Source of the DNA: Leuctra nigra
Lineage: Eukaryota > Arthropoda > Insecta > Plecoptera > Leuctridae
Direction: 5' to 3'
Assembly (NCBI GenBank): GCA_934045905.1
Contig: OW203767.1
Coordinates: 15,193,073-15,257,072, forward strand
DNA: 64,000 nucleotides
Part shown: positions 48,201-60,200 of the stretch, piece after piece
How the letters are laid out: each line of letters begins with the position of its first letter
Numbering within the stretch: position 1 is the stretch's first letter
Notes under the pieces: model-generated
Database searches by the model: none
What the model was told of the DNA's origin: nothing
What the model saw: only the letters and a program-made list of their open reading frames with translations
Position numbers and translations under genes: made by a program

Positions 48201-51200
48201 AACATTGCTCATTGCTCGTGAGTCTTTGTTCCGTGTCTGCAACCAGACACTTTACAAATCCCCAAGAGCAAAGAAGCAATAGAATAAGAATCGCGAATTA
48301 GAACATTGCTTATTGCTCGTGAGTCTTTGTTCCGTGTCTGCCACCAGACACTTTACAAATCCCCAAGAGCAAAGAAGCAATGAATAAGAATCGCGAATTA
48401 GAACATTGCTCATTGCTCGTGAGTCTTTGTTCCGTGTCTGCCACCAGACACTTTACAAATCTCACCGAGCAAGACTTAGAAGCAATAGAATTAGAATCGT
48501 TCTTGAATTAGAACATTGCCTATTTATGGGGGTCCTCTCAGCAGCTCCCTGGTGCAGCTTCGTGTATGCAGTTCTGGAGATGTGGTATCTGAGGACAATA
48601 GAAATTTGTGTGTAGCAGATTATTTGAGGAGTAACTAGCCATTATGCACTGGCTTGAAACTACAATTCTGGCAATGTCTTTTACCCACATCACTATGACA
48701 AGTGTCATTGATTGAATGGGGCGGTCGGTTCACTCCAGTCAAATCGTACGTTGCACACACACTCACACAATATACATTTAAGAATAATATAAAATGTCTG
48801 AGGCAATTACAAACTAATCGACTCTAAACATTTAAATGGCACTACAATTTTTTGGGGAATACTTTAAGACATTAGGTATAATCTTTCCCAATACGTCCCA
48901 ATATATCTCCCAAATATTTGGAAAATCTCTAGTTAATTATAAAATTTCACAATTTATTCCCCGGACGAGCCTTGAACCCACGATATTTGGATAAAAACCC
49001 AACGATCTAATGACTCGACCGCAGGGACAGACAGCTGAGAATGATGACGGCTTAGATTTGCTTTGAGTTACTTGGAATATTGAGGAAACAAATTGTGTAT
49101 AGGGAATTAATCGAAATATCGAAATGTGTATATTATGACATACTTTGTATTAGGAAGTGTACTGATATAACTGATTTTCCTCAAAATATTTTTTAAATGT
49201 TACCATAAAATGGATGTTGATAATTCCGAATATAATTTAGGGATGTATCGAAATATTTGTATAATTTCGCGTACATATAGGAAGTATCCTGATTTTAAGG
49301 AATTTCTCCAAGTTTTCCTCTGGAACCCTGTTTCCTGAAAAGTATGGGGAACCCGTTTTCCTCATACACATTTGAAAACTTCCAAAATTAAAAACTTGAA
49401 GAAAGACTGCCAAGCACCTTTCCAATAAGGATTGAGATCTAAAAGAAGGGCCAAGCAATAATATATTTACTAGGAAAACGCTCGGTGTAACGCGTTGATA
49501 AGCGAGCACGTATGATCTACCCGAAATTCACTAAATAATCCGGAATCCCTGAATAATCACGGTAATTATAGACGAAATGTCCGCACGGCTAAAAACCTGG
49601 CAGGTAAATGAAGGAAAAGAAACTACAGAATATTCAAATGGATGTTATATTCATCCTTCATCTCCCATGTGAACTATTATTTGGTATGAAGGAAGATGAC
49701 GCACAGAAGTTTAATTGAACTTCATGATCAAAGCTGTGCGAATCCACCTATAGACGAAATGTCAATTTTGAAAACAAATGTCACGGTATCCATGAAGTAC
49801 TACTACAGAGATTTGCAGTGATCATGGTCAAATAAGTATTTTATAAACTTTCGCATAAAAGATGTCGTTGCTATGGTAATGATACCTAAACAACATACAC
49901 CCAATTTCTTATGAAACTAATGGAGCGATCTTGCTGAAAATCTACGTGTAAACGAACAGTATAGTAATATAAGTTTTGTGAAAAAATTGGCCTGATCCAT
50001 TACTTCGTTTGGCAAAAAATGGATAAAACACACAACGACAGACAAAAAAAAAACAGAGATTTGAGCCATAAGTTTCAAGTGGAGACGCTCGCTCTGCTCA
50101 CTTAATAAACTCTTTCGCTCTTCGCACAGTTACTGCCGCCAAGTACAACACTATAAACCTAACGTTGTGCCCAAATTTGAAGAAAAAAATCTTTGTGAAC
50201 CATCATTGTAAACTTTAACAAAGTTATAAAAATAAAAATCGATAAATACATATTCTTCGAAATTTAAAATTAAACAAATTTTATTTATACACAAATTAAA
50301 TGTTTTTAATTAATTTAAAACACTAACTTAAATAAATTAATAAAATCAAAATTAAAAAATTAAAAGAGTTTTCATACACCTTGGGGAAGGTTTAGAGAGG
50401 TGGAAGAACTACCTTGGGATGGGGTTCATCTTCTATCCCCAACTTGATATGGAAGAATAATTATAAGTAGAATACAAATATTGATAGGTATACACAATGA
50501 GTTAAAACCATTTTTCTTGCATAGGCTACAACAAGTGTCACAATTACCCAAATATAAGATGACACATTTACTTACCCCATTTGAATAATAATTGAGAATC
50601 GGGAGAACACAACTTGTAACAAAACTTGTTTTGAATTACTCTGAACCCTGTTTGCCACAGCGTTCGGAGAATTTTTAAAAGAAGAGCTCTGATTGGATGC
50701 AGACACTCTTCCAACTGCCAATGGTAAAGCAAATGTTACCAGGTGCACCATCACGGCAAGGAGGGCCAAGCAAATTTTTTTAAAGCTTTTCTCACTTAAA
50801 TCTTTGAAATTATTTTGCCCAGTTACTCCTGCCAAGCACAACACTAATAACGAACGTTGAGAATTCTGTTGAGTACGCTAGAATTACGTTGAGTGCCTGA
50901 ATTCTGCCTGAAAGTCACCGCCAAAATACAAATATACACTAAAGAAAGTTAAAATAAATTAGCAAATTGTATTAAAACCTTTTCTCACTTAAAATCCGTG
51001 AAATCATTTCGCCCAGTTACTCTGCCAAGCACTACTAAAACTTACGTTGTGCCAGGGCCGGCTAATGGTACATTCTTGATACACGCGAAAGATGATAATG
51101 CCGCCTATCAAGGGCGTACGCAGGTTGACATTTCTATGGGGGGGAGGGGGGGGGGGGACATTCTTAATAATTTGAAAGATTGTGATTGAATAGGGGGGTC

Positions 51201-54200
51201 AGGGGGCGCAGTCCCCGAGAAATTTTTGGTTCATGGTCATTCAATTTGGTGCAATTTTGAATCGCAGATTAGTTATTTTTGGGAAATATAAAAATATAAA
51301 TTACCAACAAATAATCCACAAATAATTGCAATCATTTTGGCAAGTTTTCGACATGATCTTCCTCTTTCTTTAATTTTTTTGTTCACATATTATTTTAAGT
51401 GCTGCTTTATTAGATGATGCTCTGATTTCGGGGGGGATTTCGGGGGGGGGGGGGGGGGATTGTTTGGAGACAACAAAACATCAGTCGTCGTTTCCCCAAA
51501 AATAATTGTATTTCTTCCGAGCTTGATTATTGGCCAAATAACATAACATGGCCAATAACAGTTTGGCGCATTTAAGTTGCAGTTGCACTGAACGTTCTTA
51601 CTTCCTCTTCTTCACCCAATGCGAGATAGATAGATATTATGGTTTACGGTGCTCAACAGCGAGGTTATGAGCGCCAGACAAGTCGTATAACAAGGTGTTG
51701 TAATAAAATAAAAATGTATATCGCTAAGCTTAGTCATGGTGTAAAATAGTAACATTATTAAAATCAGCTCGGTGTTACGCTAGTGCAAGTCAATCATGTC
51801 AAATAGTAGTCATTCTAGATAAAACAAGTGCTGATATTGCAGTGATAACTGAGGTAATATTGAGCCAGGTGCCATTTTTATAAATACTGACCCTGGCTTG
51901 TCTAAAACTAAACGAACTACTTGCCAATGATAAAAACTTCTTACAGCAAGTGCTGTGTGTGATCAGATAAAATCGCATATCCCAGTATCTTTCAGGAAGT
52001 TGATAAGCTATCTATAGATTTCTCATCGTCTCTGAGCACCTCGCTGAGATCACCCGAGAGACGATGGCGACGGCGTGCTTGGCGGTGTTCTCCTTAGTCC
52101 ATCAGCATGTGATGGACTGTTAGAGGAACATCACAGCTGTCACAGTGTGGTTGTTCCTCTCGGAACATTCATGTGTCAAAATAAAGACAGAGGACAGTCT
52201 TTATAATAATGGAAGTTGGTGTCAAATCGCTGTTAAATCGCACCTTGTCGCGATTTATGGAGACATTATTCTCGTCCCATGTGCGTTGTGATTTGACCGA
52301 AATTCATGGGTACCCAGGCGCGTAGGAAGGGGCGGATAGGGGGATTCTCTCCCCCCCCCCACTCAAGCAGACTGCCCCCCCCCCCCCCCCCTCGCCACCA
52401 TTCAGCATACAAAATTAAGTTAAGCATCCCAGAATCAATTATAAATCGCTTAAATTCTAAAAGAGCCCCTGCGTGGCAACAATAGGTTCATTGTTGTACT
52501 TTGACCATCCCAGTATCACTTTTAAATAGTTTCTATTCGAGAGCGGGGCAACAATTGAAGTGTGTAGCTCTTCAGTTCGTGTATTTTAGAGCCCCAGAAT
52601 CACTTTTAAATTGTATTAATTTTCTTAAACGCCCTGTGGGACTAAAACTGGGAGGCTACGACCCCTCCCAAACCCCCTTTCAGGGAGTCGCTATCCCCCC
52701 CCCCCCCCCCTCCATGGCAAAAGTAGATCCTACGCGCTTGTGGGTACCCCTTACTTTAAATTTGAGAGGGATTGTGTATGGCATGGCTCGAACAGCCATG
52801 GAGTTGCACATTAAAAATTGATGAGGTACTTGTATTGCTGCTGTTGGCTGCCCGTTGCTCCGGATCATGTTTAGCATCTACTCGAACACCCTGATTGGAC
52901 CGTATCGGACATCGTCAGTAGAAGATCCCATAGCTCCTCTCATCTTCAGTTTCATTCGTGGAGAGTCTTTTCTTCAAACACAATCACAGATGACACCAAT
53001 CAATATAAGTCAATCAGTAGCTATTTTTGCATGGAACAACTCAATGTGTATTAAACATTTCAGGACCAGTTATTTAATATTGGAATAAATTATCAGTTGT
53101 CCTGGATACTACGTTGTTGAAATAATTGTCATCTTCTGATTTCTGTAACAGTTAAAATAATTTGAGATTTGCAACATTGTTGATGTATTGACATTGTTGC
53201 CTGATTTTAATTTTAATTTTTCAGTTATTCTCAGAGATTTTTTTGCACTTATTTATAGATGAACCTTTCAATGTCAGTTTGTTTTTTATCATCTTCAATA
53301 TCGCAAAATTAAATGGGTGGGTCTCCTACTAAAGTGCTAAAAAATGAACACTTTCTTAAAACTATGTTCCTACGGTGAAAATGTACGAAAAATAAATGTA
53401 TGAAAATTGGACTTTTATGTCAGTACAATGAACGCTCCATTCATCGTTGGTTGCTAAACAGTCAGTGGTCTCGTTGGTTTAAAAACAGTACAAGATCTGG
53501 TATTGCGAGTTGGAACATTGAAGTTAAACAGTTTTAAATGCGCAAAATCAATATGTCCATTAACTGTCTTATACAGTCCAAACATTCCTGCGACCGCAGA
53601 GACTCTTAAAATTGTTACTTTTACCTTCTTTTACAGTGATTCTCATCCAGAAATGTTATAGGGTGGCGCAAAAAAAACTGATTGATAAGTTGCTATATCG
53701 AAACTATTATAGATAGGATTCTGAAATTTGTACACATATTAGAAAATATACCAAAATTTAATATGTGAAAATTTCAAACATATTCATTCATTAGGAAAAA
53801 AAGTTACAAAATGATTGAAAATGCAGTTGAAAAAATAGATTAAACAGACAAAATTAAAGTGTTGGATGAATTGATTTGGAGTTACTTTGTAGGTATAAGG
53901 TGAATATATATGTTAAATTACGAATTTCTAAATACAAATACATTTATGTTTAACAATTAAATTACGAATCTCTAAATAAAAATACATTTATGTTTAACAA
54001 CTCTGATTTCTGGGGGGGGGGGGGGGGGGGGGGGGGGACGCTCCCCAATTTTTTACACTTCATGGTCATTTTGAAGTAAATCTACGCGTTTCTGGTAAAA
54101 TTACTGCAACATTGAAATCAAATTTTCTAGGTAATATTTCATGCGCAAACAAAAAGTTCAGAAACATATTATCTAGGAGAAGGTATTAAGAGGGCTTGGT

Positions 54201-57200
54201 AGTGAGCGTGGCCTTGACGAGTTTTTTAATCGATTATTATCAATATCTTTTTCCAGTGTAATTGTTAACAAAATAGTAGTGATGTGAGTCGGTAAATTTA
54301 CGGTCAGGTAAATTTACCAAATAAATTTTACCATGGTAAAATTTTCAAAATTATCATCATTATATTCTATGGAATCAGCCAAGTGCATAGGTCAAGAAAA
54401 AAGTGAAATTTACACTTTAAATGAGAAGTGGAGGGATCTAGTGAATATCATTAAAATGTTGCATTATACAATGTACCTATTGCACACATTCTCTGATGTG
54501 AAACCAAGGACATAGTAGGGAAATACTTTCAGGGATATCAAGCAGACCTCACAGTAAAGTGAAATGTAGTCTATTTTGATTTGTAGGTGTTCATACATAA
54601 GTTTTATGAATTTGAAATTGTAATGTTCTTTTAATTACCTATACCAAAGTGAAATGTTGACCAATGTCGATTTTGTAGGTATGCAAAAAATTGTAGATAT
54701 GCAGAAAATGTTCATTTTATTTCATGAATACTTACTTAATTTTATCTATTATTTTATTTCATTTTATCTTCATTTTCTGCAGTTAGTGTACTTGTTAAAC
54801 TGTACTGATTTCCCTAGAAGTGTTTCTTCATATATTTTCTTTGGTTTCATTTCATAGCAGAGAAGTGTGCAAATATTCAAAGTATAAACAAAAATGCAAA
54901 TTTTTTATGATATGTTTTAAATGAAGGTATTATTTAAATTGCAACTTGGATTTTTTTTTTATTGCACACAATTAAAAGTATAAACAAAAATGCAAATTTT
55001 TTATGATATGTTTTAAATGAAGGTATTATTTAAATTGCAACTTGGATTTTTTATTTTTTTTTATTGCACACAATTAAACCCAAGACAATAAATACACAAA
55101 TCTACAAACTATCCCACATAGCCAAAAGGCTAGTCTGTGGGAGACAAAATAATGTAAATAAACAATAAGCATACAGAAACACTAACTGTAAGTCTTACAT
55201 GGCTGTAAGAGACCTGGGGAAGATAAGGGGAAGCAAATGGTTCTTCAAAGCGTACTGTTGGATATGTCTACACTCTACACCCATATAATTTATGTGGAAA
55301 CAAAACTTGCAGAAAATATTATAGTTTATGACTTGATGTAGGTACATTGTACATCTTCAAAACGTTAAATTCGATAGGTAAATAAATATTGTTAATTATA
55401 ATAATAAACAACGTTTTGAGAGTGTAACAGGGGCAGTAACATTCTCCATATTGGCATTATTTAATTTATTGAGCTTTAATTGTGCAATTATTACATTTTA
55501 TTAAATTTTGGAGTGTGAAGACCAAACGATGCAAAAAGAAATCACTTGGAAGAACCACGGCATCCCCTTCATTTCCTGATCACTTAATACACATTTGGCA
55601 CCCCCAAAACACTTTTAAAACAATTATTTCAAGAGCCAATAGCACGATTCCTGAATTAGACAAAAATAAAAAAATTTACCGCCTGACGGTAAATTTACGG
55701 TAAATTTACCGAGAAAAAAATTTAAGGTAAAATCCACATCACTACAAAATAAAATAGGGCTATGGACGTGAATTCAGAACAGTTCAATGAAAATAATTTC
55801 ATAGTTTGAAATAAGTTATTAGTTTTATTGTGTCCAACAGGTGTTTAGAACCCGAAAATTTCAATCTCCTCGAAAATTTCAAGTTCTAAACACCTGTTGG
55901 ACAAAATAAAACTAATAACTTATTCCAAACTATGAAATTATTTTCATTGAACTGTTCTGAATTCACGTTCTGAATTTCAATTTCCTCGAAAATTTCAAGT
56001 TCTTAACACCTGTTGGTGTTTGGTGTATTATTATTTGAATAATAATTGAGAATCGGGAGACATCCAGATAAATATCTACCCACAAAAACAAAATCTTGTA
56101 TAAAGACTGCCAAGCACCTCTACACCTAAAAGGATTGAGATCTGAAAGGAGGGCCAAGCAAATTTTTTTAAAGCTTTTCTCACTTAAATCTGTGAAATTA
56201 TTTTGCTCAGTTACCTACTCCTGCCAAGCACACCACTAATAATGAACGTTGAGCCTGAATTCTGCCTGAAAGTCACCGCCAAAATACAAATGTACCTACA
56301 CTAAAGAAAGTTAAAATAAATAAGCAAATTGTATTAAAACCTTCTCCCACTTAAAATCCGTGAAATCATTTCGCCCAGTTACTCTGCCAAGCACTACTAA
56401 AACTTATGTTGTGCCTGAATTTGGTATGATTGTAGTAACCTCCAAATTACAAATATACCTAGACCATAAAAATAAAGCTTTAAACTAATTTAAAAAATCA
56501 AGTTTGGTGCATTTAAGCTGCAGTTGCACTGAACGTTCTTACTTCCTCTTCTTCACCCAATGCGAGATAGTATATATATTATATTATGGTTTACGGTGCT
56601 CAACAGCGAGGTTATGAGCGCCAGACAAGTCGTTCAACAAGGTGTTGTAATAAAATGAAAATGTATATCGGTAAACTTAGTCATGGTGTATAAATAGTAG
56701 AGATCGGTCGATACCACTTTTTCACCGATACCGATACCGATACTCACTTTATGATTAGCGATACCGATAGTATCGCCGATACTTTTGTTTCTATATATTT
56801 CTGTAGTTCCTGTCCACCAAAGTCTCAATTCAATCAAAATTCACAAAACTAGAGACATGTTTGGAGATTATGTCACTTGCAACCTTGGCTCTGATTGGTT
56901 GAGGCATTTACCAATGGTAATAAAGCTCACTGACGTGATGCCAATGAGCATCAATGGCGGGAAAACGGCCACAATTCAAAATTTCAAATAAAAAAATTAA
57001 TAAGTATCGAAGTATCGAAAATATTGCATTAAAATTGACTGATACCAAGACTTGACTGATGATTGACTGATGGCGAGTATCGGTATCGGTATCGGCCCAT
57101 CTCTAATAAATAGTAACATTATTAAAATCAGCTCGGTGTTACGCTAGTGCGAGTCAATCATGTCAAATAGTAGTCATTCTAGATAAAACAAGTGCTGATA

Positions 57201-60200
57201 TTGCAGTGAAAATGAGGTAATATTGAACCAGGTGCCATTTTTCTCGTCTCAAACTAAACGAACTACTTGTCAATGATAAAAACTTCTTACAGCAAGTGCT
57301 GTGTGTGATCAGATAAAATCGAATATCCCAGTATCTTTCAGGATGTTGATAAGCTATCTGTAGATTTCTCATCGTCTCAGAGCACCTCGCTGAGATCACC
57401 CGAGAGACCAGTGCGACGGCGTGCTTGGCGGTGTTCTCCACAGTCCATCAGCATGTGATGGACTGTTAGAGGAACATCACAGCTGTCACACTGTGGTTGT
57501 TCCTCTCGGAACGTTCATGCGTCAAAATAAAGACAGAGGACAGTCTTTATAATGGTGGAAGTTGGCGTCAAATCGCTGTTAAATTGCACCTTGTCGCGAT
57601 TTATGGAGACATTATTCTTGTCCCGCGTGCGTTGTGATTTGAATGAAATTCATGGGTACCCAGGTGCGTAGGAAGGGGGCGGATTGGGGGGATACTTCCC
57701 CCCCCCCCCCCATTCAGCATACAAAATTTAGTTTAGCATCCCACAATCACTTATAAATCGCTTAAATTCTAAAAAAGCGCCCTGCGTGGCAACAATAGGT
57801 TCATTGTAGTACTTTGACCATCCCAGTATCACTTTTAAATTGTTTCTATTCAAATTTGAGAGGGATTGTGTATGGCATGGCTCGAGCAGCCATGGAGTTG
57901 CACATTAAACATTGATGAGGTACTTGTATTGCTGCTGTTGGCTCCCTGTTGCTCCGGATCATGTTTCGCATTTACTTGAACACCCTGATTGGACCGTATC
58001 GGACATCGTCAGTAGAAGATCCCGTAGCTCCTCTCATCTTCAGTTTCATTCGTGGAGAGTCTTTTCTTCAAACACAATCACAGATGACACCAATCAATAA
58101 GTCAATCAGTAGCTATTTTTGCATGGAGCAACTCAATGTGTATTAAACATTTCAGGACCAGTTATTTAATATTGGAATAAATTATAGTTGTCAGTTGTCC
58201 TGGATACTACGTTGTTGAAATAATTGTCATCTTCTGATTTCTGTAACAGTTAAAATAATTTGAGATTTGCAACATTGTTGATGTATTGACATTGTTGCCT
58301 GATTTTAATTTTAATTTTTTAGTTATTCTCAGTGTGTAACTTACTTAATGCTTGGTTTATAGGCTAATGAAGAATTTATGGAGCAGTCATCCAACAATGT
58401 GAATGCTGAGCGACAAACGTTATATTGCATCTCTGTTCCCGGTTTAAATTCATGGGTGAAAGAGGTATTATTCTTTCAATCAATTATCAATCAATTGTTA
58501 ATTATTGTATCACATGTCTCTGTATAATATTCTGACCTCTGTTCAGCTTGAAGCTAGAAATTGCGGCACTATTCCGACGATTGCCACATCTTCAAATGTC
58601 CCAAGCGGAGAGAAGCGTAGCGCTGATGAAGACTCTGCAATGGTGACAGATGATGCAAGCACGATGGCAGGTGGCGAGGGTTCAACAACAACGGGAGAAA
58701 CTGCTCAGGGAAATAAACGGCCTTGTGCAGAGCAAACAACGACAACAACAACAACTGACAAGAAAGAAGTTAATCTTAATTTTCCACTGCCTTATTCGGA
58801 AGGAAAAGCCTGCATGGTGAAGGTGAGAAATTTCCTCTTGTTATTTTTCTTTCATGCACAATTTTGGGTTTATGGGATATCAAAATAAATCTACCTATGA
58901 GGTTCCTAGATAGGTAGTAGGTACCCTAATATAGATATTTTGAATTACGTTAAAACTGTTGATAAGGTAATTTATAAATTCAGGATTTAAAAGCAGAGTA
59001 GGTACACCCTGCTGTAAGACTAGCTTCTACCCTCCGTCCTCCCTTTCCATCATTTACGTTACTTTAGGCTCCCCCCCCTCGACCGGTAACACGGGAAAAG
59101 TTGTTTGAATGTGGTGGAGGGCGAACGGGGAGATAACATTTCACCTACGGCCCACTGTACCTATAGCCTATAGGTACCTACCTAACAAGTAGCTACTGAC
59201 AATGAATGTTTTTTCAACAATTTTTGTTTAAGTTACTATTTAGAAAGTCTGTTTGTTCTAGTTCAATAAGTTAGAACTTTCAGACACGATACCTAGTAAT
59301 TTTTTTCACTTTTTTTTTTTGAAAAAGTCATTCCATTTTCTATTATTTGTCTTAGTACTTGGTAGTTGTGTTTCTCTCATAAATTCTGATAAATAGATTT
59401 CCTAACAACTTCTTACCGCGACTGCAGGTGTACGATGCCGCTGACGATGCTTACAGTCTTAACGACATGGTCGAAGCGATCGGTTTCCTCTCTGTCGACC
59501 CAATGCTCGGCAATGTCGCGTCCTCGGACGATGATGCCATGGACGAGGAAGATGTTGCGCACAACCCACCGCCATCGCTCGTACCGAGACTTCATGCGGT
59601 GTTAGTGAAGAAAATCACCCACAGCAATCCATTAATTACCCCAACTCTCAACCATGGTGAGAAATACTGGAGAGTAAAACTATTTCTCTGCTGCCTTTTT
59701 GTGCTCAAAGGCTGTGCAATAATGGACCTCATGGTACAAATTTTATTAACCTTCCCCCTCTCTTCTGTCAAACTTTAAGAGAACCCCTCCCACAAAAATA
59801 ATCACAAAATCGACCTTACTCCTCGTAATAGCCCTTTGCTAATTTATGGATGATAAATTTCGCTAAACTGAAAACTCCAAATTTATGCGAGATCTGTAGG
59901 GTTGGGCGAACCGGTTCGAAATTTAGATGTTCGCGAACCGAACCTTAAAATGAAATATCTGAACCGGACCTCCCTTGCTGTGCCAATGTGACATTTCCCG
60001 CCAACATTTCGTTCCAGTTCATAGTGTTCTAGATAGAAATCTGTGTGACAGATAGATGCCAAAGAGGAAATAATGCATGCCTAGTGTTACAGTTCATTAA
60101 CTATTTTAATTTTATTTTACTGTATACAAACTATGCCTCTCAAGCAATGTTTGATGTTATTTTTATTGTAAGTGATAAAACCACTGCAGGTGAAAATAGC

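Larger units (their letters stand above)
31865..48519 (+). repeat. 16.7-kb array of a 101-bp hairpin satellite inside MCMBP intron 3
   Basis: Tandem monomers begin AGAATCGCGAATTAGAACAT and end AGAGCAAAGAAGCAATGGAATT. Starts at 31971, 32072, 32173 and 32274 give a 101-bp period; some monomers are 106 bp because CAATAGCAAGACTTAGAAG replaces CAAGAGCAAAGAAG. About 115-120 monomers are present once the two inserted elements are set aside. Each monomer has nested inverted words: CATTGCT/AGCAATG, TTGCTC/GAGCAA, TTTGT/ACAAA and GTGTCTG/CAGACAC around a CCAC or CAAC loop. Variants are few, and many monomers differ at 1-3 positions. All monomers are in the same orientation as MCMBP transcription. The edge monomers (31865-31970 and 48406-48519) are the most diverged, as expected for satellite ends. 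Open frames across the array are shadows. Confidence 0.97.
50579..53236 (+). repeat. Segmental duplication, copy 1 (MCMBP intron 3)
   Basis: Direct, diverged copy of 56032-58332. Shared blocks run from TTGAATAATAATTGAGAATC through GAAATCATTTCGCCCAGTTA, GGTTTACGGTGCTCAACAGC and the LINE fragment to GGACCGTATCGGACATCGTC and TTAGTTATTCTCAG. Copy 1 has extra segments: G-rich material at about 51054-51545 and the complete element at 52316-52741. Confidence 0.9.
54190..55970. mobile_element. TTAA-flanked fold-back element, family copy 2, split by a hAT insertion
   Basis: The left part 54190-54276 matches 18573-18660 (GAGGGCTTGGTAGTGAGCGT...). The right part 55745-55970 resumes with AATAGGGCTATGGACGTG and runs through the palindrome centre. 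TTAA precedes it at 54186-54189. The distal right arm is replaced by a second partial copy of the centre (55970-56020), so the end is rearranged. Confidence 0.85.
56032..58332 (+). repeat. Segmental duplication, copy 2, ending 30 bp before MCMBP exon 4
   Basis: Direct repeat of 50579-53236 (offset about 5.45 kb at the left end, 5.10 kb at the right). It contains the hAT element at 56698-57105, which copy 1 lacks, and a deletion of the right part of the 52316-type element. It stops just before the polypyrimidine/acceptor region of exon 4 (58363). Confidence 0.9.

Noticed and set aside
31865..48519. CRISPR-like array
   Set aside because: Monomers are contiguous 101-bp tandem repeats without unique spacers, in a eukaryotic intron.
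48958..49027. Functional tRNA gene on the minus strand
   Set aside because: The T stem and acceptor stem do not pair and the anticodon loop is irregular; kept only as a tRNA-like relic.
54333..55703. Short frames inside the 54277-55744 hAT element as transposase remains
   Set aside because: They show no recognisable hAT transposase motif and are low-complexity AT-rich translations.
58569..58754. Minus-strand frame opposite MCMBP exon 5
   Set aside because: Shadow of the Thr-rich linker exon.
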